Shown: piece after piece, positions 41,522 through 48,815 of the stretch | How the letters are laid out: each line of letters begins with the position of its first letter | Position numbering within the stretch: the first letter of the stretch is position 1 | Origin: Bin87 sp965204905 | GTDB lineage: Bacteria; Chloroflexota; Dehalococcoidia; Lucifugimonadales; UBA3495 | Assembly (NCBI GenBank): GCA_965204905.1 | Contig: OZ242042.1 | Span: forward strand, 1,364,001 to 1,428,000 | Length of the DNA stretch: 64,000 nt | Direction: 5' to 3' | The notes under the pieces: generated by a model | Seen by the model: only the letters and a program-made list of their open reading frames with translations | Told to the model about the DNA's origin: nothing | The model's database searches: none | Position numbers and translations under genes: made by a program

Positions 41522-42025
41522 ATGGACGCGTTCCTGGACATCGAGACCACCGGGTTCATCGGCGGCAACTCCTACCCCACCGTGGTGGGTGTGGCGATCG
41601 ATTTTCCCGGCGACTGGTCGGTTGAGCAGTTGGTGGGGAATGCGATAACGCCGGCGGCGATTGAGCACGTTCTGGAAGGCGTTACGACCATCTACACTTT
41701 CAACGGCAGCAGCTTTGACCTGCCGTTCCTGGCGTGGAAACCCGGCGTGGACCTGCGCCGCCGCTTTGAACACCATGACCTGATGCACGTTGGCCGGCGC
41801 TTTGGATTGCGCGGCGGATTGAAGCGCATCGAGCGGGCGCTGGGCATTGAGCGCACGGATTTGCCGGAGATGGACGGGCACGATGCCGTTCTGCTCTGGC
41901 GCAAATACCTGGATGAAGCCAATACGTCGGCGTTGGAACTCTTGCTGGAATACAACCGGGCTGACGTGGAGAATCTCTACACGTTGCGGAACATACTGCG
42001 GCAGCAACATGATTGGAGGACATAA
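41522..42025 (+). CDS. Ribonuclease H-like exonuclease (YprB type)
   Basis: A 167-residue DnaQ/RNase H-fold exonuclease-like protein. The acidic residues are in FLDIETTGF, FNGSSFDLPFL and YNRADVENL, which fit the DEDDh/y pattern of YprB-like proteins. I take the ATG at 41522 as start; the longer frame includes repeat DNA. Substrate unknown. It is followed by an SDR gene three bases later. Confidence 0.82.
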   Translation: MDAFLDIETTGFIGGNSYPTVVGVAIDFPGDWSVEQLVGNAITPAAIEHVLEGVTTIYTFNGSSFDLPFLAWKPGVDLRRRFEHHDLMHVGRRFGLRGGLKRIERALGIERTDLPEMDGHDAVLLWRKYLDEANTSALELLLEYNRADVENLYTLRNILRQQHDWRT

Positions 42026-42028
42026 CCG

Positions 42029-42826
42029 TTGGAACTAGGATTGAAGGGCAAAAACGTGGTGGTGACCGGAGGCGGGAACAACATCGGCAGGGCTATCACG
42101 TTGGCGTTCGCTGCCGAGGGCTGCAATGTAGCCATCGCCGAGCTTAACCACGATGCAGGCAAACGAGTCGCCGGCGAAGTGGCGGCCATGGGAAGCGAGG
42201 CGACGGCCACGGTGATAGATGCCGACGTTACCGACCGGCCAAAAACCGATGCGATGATTGCCGAGGCCATCGCTCGCCTGGGCAGCGTGGACGTGCTGAT
42301 AAACAACGTAGGGTGGACCATAGACCGCCTGTTTATCGAGAAGTCCCGGGACGAGCACGTCAAAGAGGTTGACGTGAACCTGTGGGGGGCGATCAACTGC
42401 ATTCACGCCGTGCTGCCGCACATGATCGAACGGCAACAGGGGGCCGTGGTCAGCATCAGCAGCGACGCCGGACGGATGGGCGAATACCGGGAGGCGGTCT
42501 ATTCGGCGTGCAAGGCGGGAGTGATCGCCCTGAGCAAATCGCTGGCGCGGGAGACGGGACGCTACGGCCTGCGGTTCAACATGGTGTGCCCGGGGCTGGT
42601 GGTTCCGCCGCAGTCGGAGGTGGCAAGTACCGACAGCATGTGGGCGCAAGGGATGGAGGAACTGTTCACGGACGAGGTGCTGGAGCGGGTGAGGCGGGCC
42701 TACCCGCTGCGTCGGATGGGCACCGCGCAGGAAGTGGCGAACGCGGTGGTGTTTCTCGCCTCGGACGCGGCCAACTTCATTACTGGCCAGACGCTGAGCG
42801 TTTCGGGCGGATATACTATGATGTAG
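42029..42826 (+). CDS. SDR family oxidoreductase
   Basis: A short-chain dehydrogenase/reductase of 265 residues. The Rossmann motif is TGGGNNIG, NNVG stands in place of NNAG, and YSACK holds the catalytic Tyr and Lys. FITGQTLSVSGG near the C-terminus is typical. TTG at 42029 with GGAGGA eight bases upstream is the start. Substrate unknown. Confidence 0.9.
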   Translation: MELGLKGKNVVVTGGGNNIGRAITLAFAAEGCNVAIAELNHDAGKRVAGEVAAMGSEATATVIDADVTDRPKTDAMIAEAIARLGSVDVLINNVGWTIDRLFIEKSRDEHVKEVDVNLWGAINCIHAVLPHMIERQQGAVVSISSDAGRMGEYREAVYSACKAGVIALSKSLARETGRYGLRFNMVCPGLVVPPQSEVASTDSMWAQGMEELFTDEVLERVRRAYPLRRMGTAQEVANAVVFLASDAANFITGQTLSVSGGYTMM

Positions 42827-42846
42827 CGTATCATGGGCTAGTTTGC

Positions 42847-43257
42847 CTAATGAGTTCCATTCCCGCCGGACGTAACGCTGCGCATCGCCTCGAACTCGGC
42901 GGGGGAAATGTAGGAGCCGATAATTTCGTCGTGGGGCGGCAAGCTCAGATCGGCGAAGCGCTTGGCGATGTATTCGGCAACCACTCGGCTCACAATAGGC
43001 TCCACTACCTGTTGCCATTCTTCCGGGACTGTGCTGTTATCCTGCCCCGCCGTGTCCAGCGCGCCCCGAACGTACCATAGGGCCGCGTCGAGGGCCAAGC
43101 CATGAACGACCATGGCGTCCCGTGCTATTTCGGCTGCTTCCGGTCCCAGGGACGGAACACGGATAGGAACTTCTTCATCGTCAATTCTGCGCTCGCTGAT
43201 CATGCGCACGGTTGCTACGGCAATTTCCATCAAACTCTTTTCCGCAATGGAAGTCAT
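42847..43257 (-). CDS. Hypothetical protein, 136 aa
   Basis: I do not recognise this mostly helical protein (SLMEIAVATVRMISERRI, VEPIVSRVVAEYIAKRF). It has no signal peptide or cysteine. Its ATG overlaps the stop of the preceding gene (ATGA), and GAGGAGG lies upstream, so it is the second gene of a two-gene unit. Confidence 0.7.
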   Translation of the reverse strand: MTSIAEKSLMEIAVATVRMISERRIDDEEVPIRVPSLGPEAAEIARDAMVVHGLALDAALWYVRGALDTAGQDNSTVPEEWQQVVEPIVSRVVAEYIAKRFADLSLPPHDEIIGSYISPAEFEAMRSVTSGGNGTH

Positions 43258-43478
43258 CGTCGGCCTCCTCTCACGATATTGATGTTTGAGACTTTCATTT
43301 TACCGGTTGCCTCGTAACAGATCGCGCAGTATCTAGCATCGTTGCGACAACCGTTAGTTTCGCATTGAATCGGCGGGGTGTCGCCATCGCCTCCGGGGAA
43401 GGTTTGGCGCAAATCCCGCCATAGTTGCAATCCCGTAGTCATCGCCTGCATACCCTGGCTGATTTCTTCCCATGCCAT
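43254..43478 (-). CDS. Small Cys-rich protein, 74 aa
   Basis: A 74-residue protein with an N-terminal helix and a cysteine cluster (CETNGCRNDARYCAICYEATG), C-x4-C-x6-C-x2-C, which may bind zinc. GGGAGG seven bases upstream supports the ATG at 43478. It overlaps the 136-aa gene as ATGA. Function unknown. Confidence 0.65.
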   Translation of the reverse strand: MAWEEISQGMQAMTTGLQLWRDLRQTFPGGDGDTPPIQCETNGCRNDARYCAICYEATGKMKVSNINIVRGGRR

Positions 43479-43552
43479 TGCGCCACCTCCCAGATCAATC
43501 CAATGCAATAAGTGCCCAATCGCAAGAGTCGTTGGCCAGAGTATTGGCAATC

Positions 43553-43578
43553 GGGGCGGGTCTCAGACCCGCCCCTAC
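43553..43578. repeat. GC-rich palindromic repeat (PAL family), copy
   Basis: GGGGCGGGTCTCAGACCCGC with CCCTAC after it, a perfect hairpin between the PHYHYGP gene and the small Cys-rich gene. Confidence 0.8.
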
Positions 43579-43601
43579 GGTTTGCCGTGTGTTGGAAAGG
43601 C

Positions 43602-44405
43602 TTACTGCTGGTTGGTGCCAACCAGGGCCCAAGCCTTTTCTTCCATGGCGGGGATGACGGCCTGCACCAGATCGTTGTCCACGTTGGCGGCGACGGTGGG
43701 GTAGCCGGCGCGGTCGATCATGCTGGACAGGTTGCCGGACTTGAACTGGTCAAGGGTCCAGGCCAAGGTGTGGCCGCTGGTCGTGGTGTCCCAGTAGATC
43801 CGGACGTCCTGGTTGCGGGGGCCGTAGTGGTAGTGCGGCGCGATCTCGAAGCAGTCGAAAGCCAGGAGCTCGAATTCCTGTCCGAGATGGTCGGTCAGCA
43901 CGTGGATGGCCACGCCGCGGTCGTTGGCGGCGCCGATGTTGGAGCGGAACTCAACGCCGAAGCGAATGTTGCCGGCTTCGTAGATGTGGTCGCCGCGGAA
44001 GTGGGTGACCGTCCGTCGCTCGTCGCGGGACTTGCCCAGAGCGCAATCTTCGACCTCGTCCATCTTGTTATCGTCGACGGGGTTGGCCTCGATGCTGGAA
44101 GCCAGGTCGTCGTAGCCGGCGCGCCGCACCATGGCGGGCAGGTTGGTCCGGATATTCTTGAGAGTCCAGCCCAACGGGGTGCCGACGGTGGTCTTGTCCA
44201 TGTGCAGCCGGATGTTCATGTTCTCCGGGCCATAGTGATAGTGCGGGTCCTGGTCGAAGCAGTCGAACCGCAGAATCTCGGTGTCATGGCCGTCAACGTC
44301 GCCGTACACCTGGACCATGAGGCCTTGGTCGGGCATGATTTCCTTGCGGTAGGACAGGGCTACGTCCACCGGGCCGATATTGATAATGGTGTCTCCCTTT
44401 TCCAT
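43602..44405 (-). CDS. Duplicated PHYHYGP-motif protein of unknown function, 267 aa
   Basis: I do not recognise this protein by family. It consists of two related halves. The first (about residues 45-110) has ILRFDCFDQDPHYHYGP, then VGTPLGWTLKNI and MVRRAGYDDLA. The second (about 180-245) has LLAFDCFEIAPHYHYGP, then SGHTLAWTLDQF and MIDRAGYPTVA. The shared DCFxxxPHYHYGPxN with three close histidines or tyrosines suggests a metal or ligand site. There is no signal peptide. A TGCTATAAT promoter (minus, 44475-44483) and a GGGAGG-type ribosome site precede it, so it looks well expressed as a single gene. Confidence 0.78.
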   Translation of the reverse strand: MEKGDTIINIGPVDVALSYRKEIMPDQGLMVQVYGDVDGHDTEILRFDCFDQDPHYHYGPENMNIRLHMDKTTVGTPLGWTLKNIRTNLPAMVRRAGYDDLASSIEANPVDDNKMDEVEDCALGKSRDERRTVTHFRGDHIYEAGNIRFGVEFRSNIGAANDRGVAIHVLTDHLGQEFELLAFDCFEIAPHYHYGPRNQDVRIYWDTTTSGHTLAWTLDQFKSGNLSSMIDRAGYPTVAANVDNDLVQAVIPAMEEKAWALVGTNQQ

Positions 44406-44474
44406 GAGCTCGCCTCCCCTTGGAAGTGGATAAAATTTGAACCGCAGCCGAACTTGGCCGCATGATTTAAGGCG

Positions 44475-44483
44475 ATTATAGCA
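44475..44483 (-). promoter_or_regulatory. Extended -10 promoter of the PHYHYGP gene (TGCTATAAT)
   Basis: Minus-strand TGC TATAAT, 70 bases upstream of the ATG at 44405. Confidence 0.65.
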
Positions 44484-44554
44484 TCGCGTAACGCATTGGC
44501 AAGAACGATTTTTATGTATTTGACCAAATACCCGGCCACGCGACGAATTCAGGA

Positions 44555-44560
44555 TATAAT
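44555..44560 (+). promoter_or_regulatory. -10 box of the SprT-like gene
   Basis: TATAAT 20 bases before the ATG at 44581. No ribosome-binding site intervenes, so the 5' leader is very short or absent. Confidence 0.55.
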
Positions 44561-44580
44561 CCCTGTGATCCGGCGCTGAT

Positions 44581-45258
44581 ATGGCACGACGACGTCACCC
44601 GATAACGGCCAATTTTCCGGGCGCAAATACTCCTATCGGCAGCGTCGTTCGGTTCCGAAGGCCGGGAACCGGCGAACTGCGGGGAAAGATCACCGGCATT
44701 CGCACCAGGTACGCCGATGTGGCGGGCGAGGATGGCAGCGAGTGGTCGGTGCCTTACGCCGCCATCACAGACGTGGAAAGCGCTCCGGCGGTTGAGTGTA
44801 CGTTGGCCGAAGTGGAGGAAATCGCACTGCGCTTGATCGGTGAGTTCACCGGACGCGGCGCTTTGAAAAGCGGGTGGACGTTTGGGTTTGACCTGGCGCC
44901 GTCTCGCGCCGGCGTCTGCCGCTACAACGAACGGCGGATTGATCTATCGGTGAGCTACTGCCTGGCGGCCGCCCGCGCGGAGATTGAGGATACTATCCTG
45001 CACGAAATCGCCCACGCCATCGTTGGCCCGCGACACAATCACGATGGGGTGTGGAAAGCCAAAGCGCACGAGATCGGCTGTGTCGGCGAGCGGTGCCACC
45101 GGGTCCAGCACTCGGTTCCGAAGTGGGTGGGAGAGTGCGGTTGCGGCCAGCAGTGGTTCCGACAAACCCTGCAACGACGGATGATCAATGACCGGATCTG
45201 CCCCAAGTGTCGTGGGGGTATAACCTGGCGCCGGAACACCCAATCTGCAATGCTATAA
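44581..45258 (+). CDS. SprT-like zinc metallopeptidase domain protein
   Basis: A 225-residue protein. Residues 15-70 look like a small beta-barrel/SH3-like domain (GSVVRFRRPGTGELRGKITG). The SprT-like part has the HEIAH zinc motif (near residue 141) with a downstream His in GPRHNHDG. A C-terminal zinc ribbon follows (CGCG then CPKC). Eukaryotic relatives act on DNA-protein crosslinks; the bacterial substrate is unknown. Its stop codon lies inside the -10 box of the next gene. Confidence 0.85.
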   Translation: MARRRHPITANFPGANTPIGSVVRFRRPGTGELRGKITGIRTRYADVAGEDGSEWSVPYAAITDVESAPAVECTLAEVEEIALRLIGEFTGRGALKSGWTFGFDLAPSRAGVCRYNERRIDLSVSYCLAAARAEIEDTILHEIAHAIVGPRHNHDGVWKAKAHEIGCVGERCHRVQHSVPKWVGECGCGQQWFRQTLQRRMINDRICPKCRGGITWRRNTQSAML

Positions 45259-45259
45259 T
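45251..45259 (+). promoter_or_regulatory. Extended -10 promoter of the second LLM gene (TGCTATAAT)
   Basis: TGC TATAAT overlaps the last codons of the SprT-like gene, 67 bases before the ATG at 45327. Bases after it (GCCGCCGC) also match those after the nuo promoter at 9207. Confidence 0.65.
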
Positions 45260-45326
45260 GCCGCCGCTGCCGGGTTTGAGCGCGTTCCGCTACTGCCAAT
45301 ATCGCCCGGAGTCAGGAGAACCCTCG

Positions 45327-46268
45327 ATGAAAATAGGTGTCAGCATCCCACGCCTGCCTGACGCGGATGGCATCCGCGAGTTTTGCCAGCGGGCCGAGCG
45401 GCTGGGGTTTGAATCCGTGATGGCCGGCGATCACATCGTGCTGCCCGTGGGTGGGACGAATCAATACCCCTACACGCCGACCGGCGCGTTCCAACGTCCA
45501 TCGGATGAACCGTTTTTGGAAACGATGACGATGCTGGGATTCATGGCGGCGTGCACCAGCGAGATATGGTTGGGCAGCACCGTGCTGATACTGCCGTACC
45601 GCAATCCGGTGGTGCAGGCCAAGATGTTCGCCTCGCTGGACGTGCTGTCGGGCGGGCGGATGATCTGCGGCGTGGGCGTCGGGTGGCTGGAAAAGGAGTT
45701 TGACATCCTGGGCGTGCCTTACGCTGACCGGGGGCCAATGACCGACGAGTTCTTGGAGATTTTCAACGCGTTGTGGACCGAGGAAGTGCCCGAGGTCAAG
45801 GGCAAGTATTACCAGATCGACGGGATTTACTTCGAGCCGAAGCCGATACAGCAGCCGCGCATCCCGATCTGGGTCGGTGGGCACACCCGACGGGCGCTGC
45901 GACGAACGGCGAAGTACGGGGACTGCTGGCACACCACGCGACAGACCCCCGATTTCGTAGCTCAGAACCTGCCTTACCTGCGTGAGCAGACGGAACGGGC
46001 GGGACGGGACCCGGCGGACATCACCATCTCGCTGAAGCGCAGCCTGCACTTCACCGACATGGGAGGTGCCGAAGAAGGCGTCGGCGTTCGTTCGGGCGGT
46101 GCGCTGATCAACACCACGCAGGCGGTGATCGACGACTTGCATTACTGCAACGAATTGGGGATCGATCAACTGACTTTCGACTTTCGGGTGGATGGTATCG
46201 GCCCCTGTATCGAGGTCATGGAGCATCTGGCCGAGCACGTGCTGCCGGTAGCGGAACGGTTAGGGTGA
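45327..46268 (+). CDS. LLM class F420-dependent oxidoreductase
   Basis: A 313-residue luciferase-like protein with MKIGVSIPRLPDADG at the start, LGSTVLILPYRNPVVQAKMFASLD, GRMICGVGVGWLEKEFD and PIWVGGHTRRALRR. F420 is likely by family; the substrate is unknown. The ATG at 45327 has AGGAG eight bases before it. It is a distant paralogue of the gene at 1295-2218. Confidence 0.9.
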   Translation: MKIGVSIPRLPDADGIREFCQRAERLGFESVMAGDHIVLPVGGTNQYPYTPTGAFQRPSDEPFLETMTMLGFMAACTSEIWLGSTVLILPYRNPVVQAKMFASLDVLSGGRMICGVGVGWLEKEFDILGVPYADRGPMTDEFLEIFNALWTEEVPEVKGKYYQIDGIYFEPKPIQQPRIPIWVGGHTRRALRRTAKYGDCWHTTRQTPDFVAQNLPYLREQTERAGRDPADITISLKRSLHFTDMGGAEEGVGVRSGGALINTTQAVIDDLHYCNELGIDQLTFDFRVDGIGPCIEVMEHLAEHVLPVAERLG

Positions 46269-46291
46269 ACACCAGCCCCGTTAGGATATTC

Positions 46292-46315
46292 GTAGGGGCG
46301 ACGCATGCGTCGCCC
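46292..46315. repeat. PAL family palindrome, GACGCATGCGTC variant, second copy
   Basis: GTAGGGGC, GACGCATGCGTC, GCCC; the 3' arm is shortened (CTTGC in place of CCTAC). Compare 28714-28741. Confidence 0.75.
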
Positions 46316-46342
46316 TTGCAAAGTTTAATGGTTCAGAGCGAA

Positions 46343-46846
46343 TCACAGGCCGCTTTCTTTGAACCAACCGGCCCTTTCGACAAGGTGCTCGGCGGTCATG
46401 CGCATCTGCTCGATCTGCGCTTGGCTGACCTCGCGCTTGATGGAACCCGGTACGCCGGCGACGAAGCTGCGGTCGGGCACATCCACGTTGGACAGGACGA
46501 CGGAATTGGAGGCGATCAGGCACTCGCGCCCGATGGTGGACTCGGTGAGGAACGTGCAGTTGTTTCCGAGCAGGCTGCCCGTGCCGATGCGGTCGCCGTG
46601 AACCACGACGCAGTGTCCGATGGAAACGTAGTCCTCGATAACCAGGCCGTCGCCATGAACCACCGACCCTTCCTGGATGTTGACGTGGTTCCCGATGGTA
46701 ATAACGTCGCCGTCGCCGCGTATGGTGACGCCCGGCCAGACGCTGCTGTACTCTCCGATAACGACGTTGCCCACCACGTAGGCTGCTTCACTGACCCAGG
46801 CGGTGGGCGCGATTTTGGGTTCGATACCCCGCAGACTGCGTATCAA
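46343..46846 (-). CDS. Gamma-class carbonic anhydrase-like hexapeptide protein
   Basis: A left-handed beta-helix protein of 167 residues, like gamma carbonic anhydrases and PaaY/YrdA proteins. The three histidines expected to bind metal are present, one in GSVVHGD and two in IGHCVVVHG. The usual GMGA segment after them reads GNNC. It might hydrate CO2 or be a related thioesterase. The promoter is a minus-strand TATAAT at 46911-46916. Confidence 0.88.
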   Translation of the reverse strand: MIRSLRGIEPKIAPTAWVSEAAYVVGNVVIGEYSSVWPGVTIRGDGDVITIGNHVNIQEGSVVHGDGLVIEDYVSIGHCVVVHGDRIGTGSLLGNNCTFLTESTIGRECLIASNSVVLSNVDVPDRSFVAGVPGSIKREVSQAQIEQMRMTAEHLVERAGWFKESGL

Positions 46847-46910
46847 AGCGCGTACTCCTCAACATAACGCGCCGCCGGCGTGCGTGCCGGGGCGCGGTTT
46901 GGCGTAGAGG

Positions 46911-46916
46911 ATTATA
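46911..46916 (-). promoter_or_regulatory. -10 box of the carbonic anhydrase-like gene
   Basis: Minus-strand TATAAT 65 bases ahead of the ATG at 46846. Confidence 0.5.
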
Positions 46917-47007
46917 GCGCATCCTTTACAGACTCAGTATGAGCAATCTGTTCGGCATCAGGACAAGTGGTCCAGGCGGCGAACGACCGATATTGCGCCG
47001 CACAAGG

Positions 47008-47514
47008 TCAGTCGCGCCATTCCTTGACGGCTTGGCGGGCTGCGCGTTCGCGTTCGCGCTCGATGATGGCGCGGCGCTTATCGTACTGGCGTTTGCCGCG
47101 CGCTACACCCAACTCCACTTTGGCGTGGTGGTTTTTCAGGTACATGCGGATGGCCGCCAGGGTCAAGCCTTTCTCGGCCGTTTGCGCGCCTAGTTCGCTG
47201 ATTTGGCTGCGGTGGACCAGCAGCTTGCGGGGTCGCTTGGGCTCGTGGTTCATGTAGCTGCCGGAGTCGTAGGGGGCGATGTGCGCGCCGTGGAGCCACA
47301 GTTCCCCGTCTTGGACGCGGGCGTAGGCGTCGCGCAGGTCAACCTTGCCGGCGCGAATCGATTTGATCTCCGTTCCGGTGAGAACTAGGCCGGCCTCCAC
47401 TTTGTCCAGGATCTCGTAGTCGTGCAGGGCCTTGCGATTGACGGCGACCTGACGGTTATTTCCGCCGGTCTTTTCCTTGGCGTTTTTCTTGCTGTTGCGG
47501 TTTTTTCTTGCCAT
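47008..47514 (-). CDS. smpB: SsrA-binding protein SmpB
   Basis: A trans-translation factor that binds tmRNA, 168 residues. Key segments are NRKALHDYEI, LTGTEIKSIRAGKVDLRDAYA and the basic C-terminal tail ending KEWRD. I choose ATG at 47514 since AGGTGA lies five bases upstream; a GTG at 47523 overlaps the previous stop as GTGA and is also possible. No tmRNA gene was noticed nearby. Confidence 0.95.
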   Translation of the reverse strand: MARKNRNSKKNAKEKTGGNNRQVAVNRKALHDYEILDKVEAGLVLTGTEIKSIRAGKVDLRDAYARVQDGELWLHGAHIAPYDSGSYMNHEPKRPRKLLVHRSQISELGAQTAEKGLTLAAIRMYLKNHHAKVELGVARGKRQYDKRRAIIERERERAARQAVKEWRD

Positions 47515-47519
47515 TTCTC

Positions 47520-48722
47520 TCACCTGCTGCCCAATTGCTGTTCCAGAATCTCGATAGCCCTGCGCAACGCAGCGTCTTCGTTCGGAGGGATGGGGAGGGT
47601 TTGCACGTCGGATGCAATCTCAACATCTGGCGTTACGCCCTGCCCCTCAATTTGGGTGCCGTCGGGCAAGTACCAGCGGCGGATGGAAAAGTATATCGCG
47701 GAGCCGTCGGATAGTTCGCGGGTGATGTTAACGCTGCCTTTGCCAAAAGTTGTTTCGCCGATTACGGATGCTCGGCCGTTGACTTTGATGGCTCCGGCCA
47801 GAATCTCACTGGCGCTGGCCGAGTACTGGTTAACCAACACCACCATTGGGATGGATATAGCGTCGCCTCCCGAGCTGGCTTCGTGGTCGGTGCGGTTTCC
47901 CTGAGCGTCGATCTCATAGAGGATGGGCCCGCCGTCCAGGAACAAGTCGGCCACGTCAATGACCGCAGCCAGCAGTCCGCCCGGGTTGTTGCGCAGATCC
48001 AAAACAAGGCCGCGGCCTTCAGCATCTCGGATTTGGTCCAGGGCGGTACGGACTTCCTGCTCGGTGGTATCGGAGAAGCCGTACACCCAAAGATGCGCTA
48101 CGCCGTCCTCCAGCATCCGAAACGCTGTACTGTCGATGGGAATCCGTCCCCTGGTTACGGTGATGGACTCGTTCTCAACGCTGTCGGCGCGTCTGACCAG
48201 CAGGGTGACGTCAGAGCCACGAGGCCCGCGGATCAGGTTCACGGCTTCGATCAAAGTAAGGTGGTCGATTGGCGCGCCGTCCACGGCCAGAATAACGTCG
48301 CCGGCGCGGATGCCGGCAGCCTCGGCGGGAGCGCCGGGTATGGGGGAAATTACGGTGAGGCCGGCGTCGGTGAGGGTTACGCGCGCGCCGATGCCGTCAA
48401 AGTAGCCACGGTAGCCCTCCTGTTCCTTGGCGTGTTGTTCGGCGGAGAGATATGAGGCGTGGGGGTCATCCAGGGCCGTGAGGAGACCGCGGATTGCGCC
48501 GTCGGTCAGCTGCTCCGGATCCAATACCTCATGGTCTATGTGCTCCTCCAGGAGTATGCCGTAGGCTTCACCCAATTTCGCCAGGTTCGGGGGAAGTGCG
48601 CCGTCGGTCTGAATCGGCCCGGCGGGGCCTGCGGAAGCTCCAGAACATCCGACGACGGTCAGCAAGACGGTCAGGGCGCAGAGGAAGGCCAATAACCGCG
48701 CGAGTTTGGTACATAGAACCAT
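47520..48722 (-). CDS. S41 family C-terminal processing peptidase (lipoprotein)
   Basis: A CtpA-type serine protease of 400 residues. A lipoprotein signal (LLAFLCALTVLLTVVGC) anchors it outside the membrane. A PDZ domain (AGIRAGDVILAVDG) is at about residues 125-190, and the peptidase has DLRNNPGGLL, the catalytic Ser in NQYSASASEILAGA and the Lys in FGKGSV. Its promoter has -10 TACAAT just ahead of the ATG at 48722, so the mRNA appears leaderless. It precedes smpB. Confidence 0.92.
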   Translation of the reverse strand: MVLCTKLARLLAFLCALTVLLTVVGCSGASAGPAGPIQTDGALPPNLAKLGEAYGILLEEHIDHEVLDPEQLTDGAIRGLLTALDDPHASYLSAEQHAKEQEGYRGYFDGIGARVTLTDAGLTVISPIPGAPAEAAGIRAGDVILAVDGAPIDHLTLIEAVNLIRGPRGSDVTLLVRRADSVENESITVTRGRIPIDSTAFRMLEDGVAHLWVYGFSDTTEQEVRTALDQIRDAEGRGLVLDLRNNPGGLLAAVIDVADLFLDGGPILYEIDAQGNRTDHEASSGGDAISIPMVVLVNQYSASASEILAGAIKVNGRASVIGETTFGKGSVNITRELSDGSAIYFSIRRWYLPDGTQIEGQGVTPDVEIASDVQTLPIPPNEDAALRRAIEILEQQLGSR

Positions 48723-48729
48723 TGGTTGC

Positions 48730-48738
48730 ATTGTAGCA
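48730..48738 (-). promoter_or_regulatory. Extended -10 promoter of the S41 peptidase gene
   Basis: Minus-strand TGC TACAAT whose edge is eight bases from the ATG at 48722, which would put the transcription start at or next to the start codon. An ATG at 48731 would fall inside the -10. Confidence 0.6.
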
Positions 48739-48749
48739 TGGCGCGCGCG

Positions 48750-48779
48750 TTGACACCCTTTCGGCCGCGCTGATAGCAT
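48750..48779 (+). promoter_or_regulatory. Promoter of the HMGCS-like/DUF35 gene
   Basis: TTGACA (48750-48755), 18 bases, TAGCAT (48774-48779), 36 bases before the TTG start at 48816. The -35 is perfect. Confidence 0.65.
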
Positions 48780-48815
48780 CCTGAACATACCAACTTGCAA
48801 CCAGGAGCAGGTACC

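Noticed and set aside
42847..43478. Defence system or phage island
   Set aside because: There is no nuclease, integrase or phage protein in or near the pair, so this is not supported.
46847..47007. tmRNA (ssrA) gene next to smpB
   Set aside because: I looked for the tag-coding and tRNA-like ends in this 160-base gap and saw none; only a promoter box is visible.
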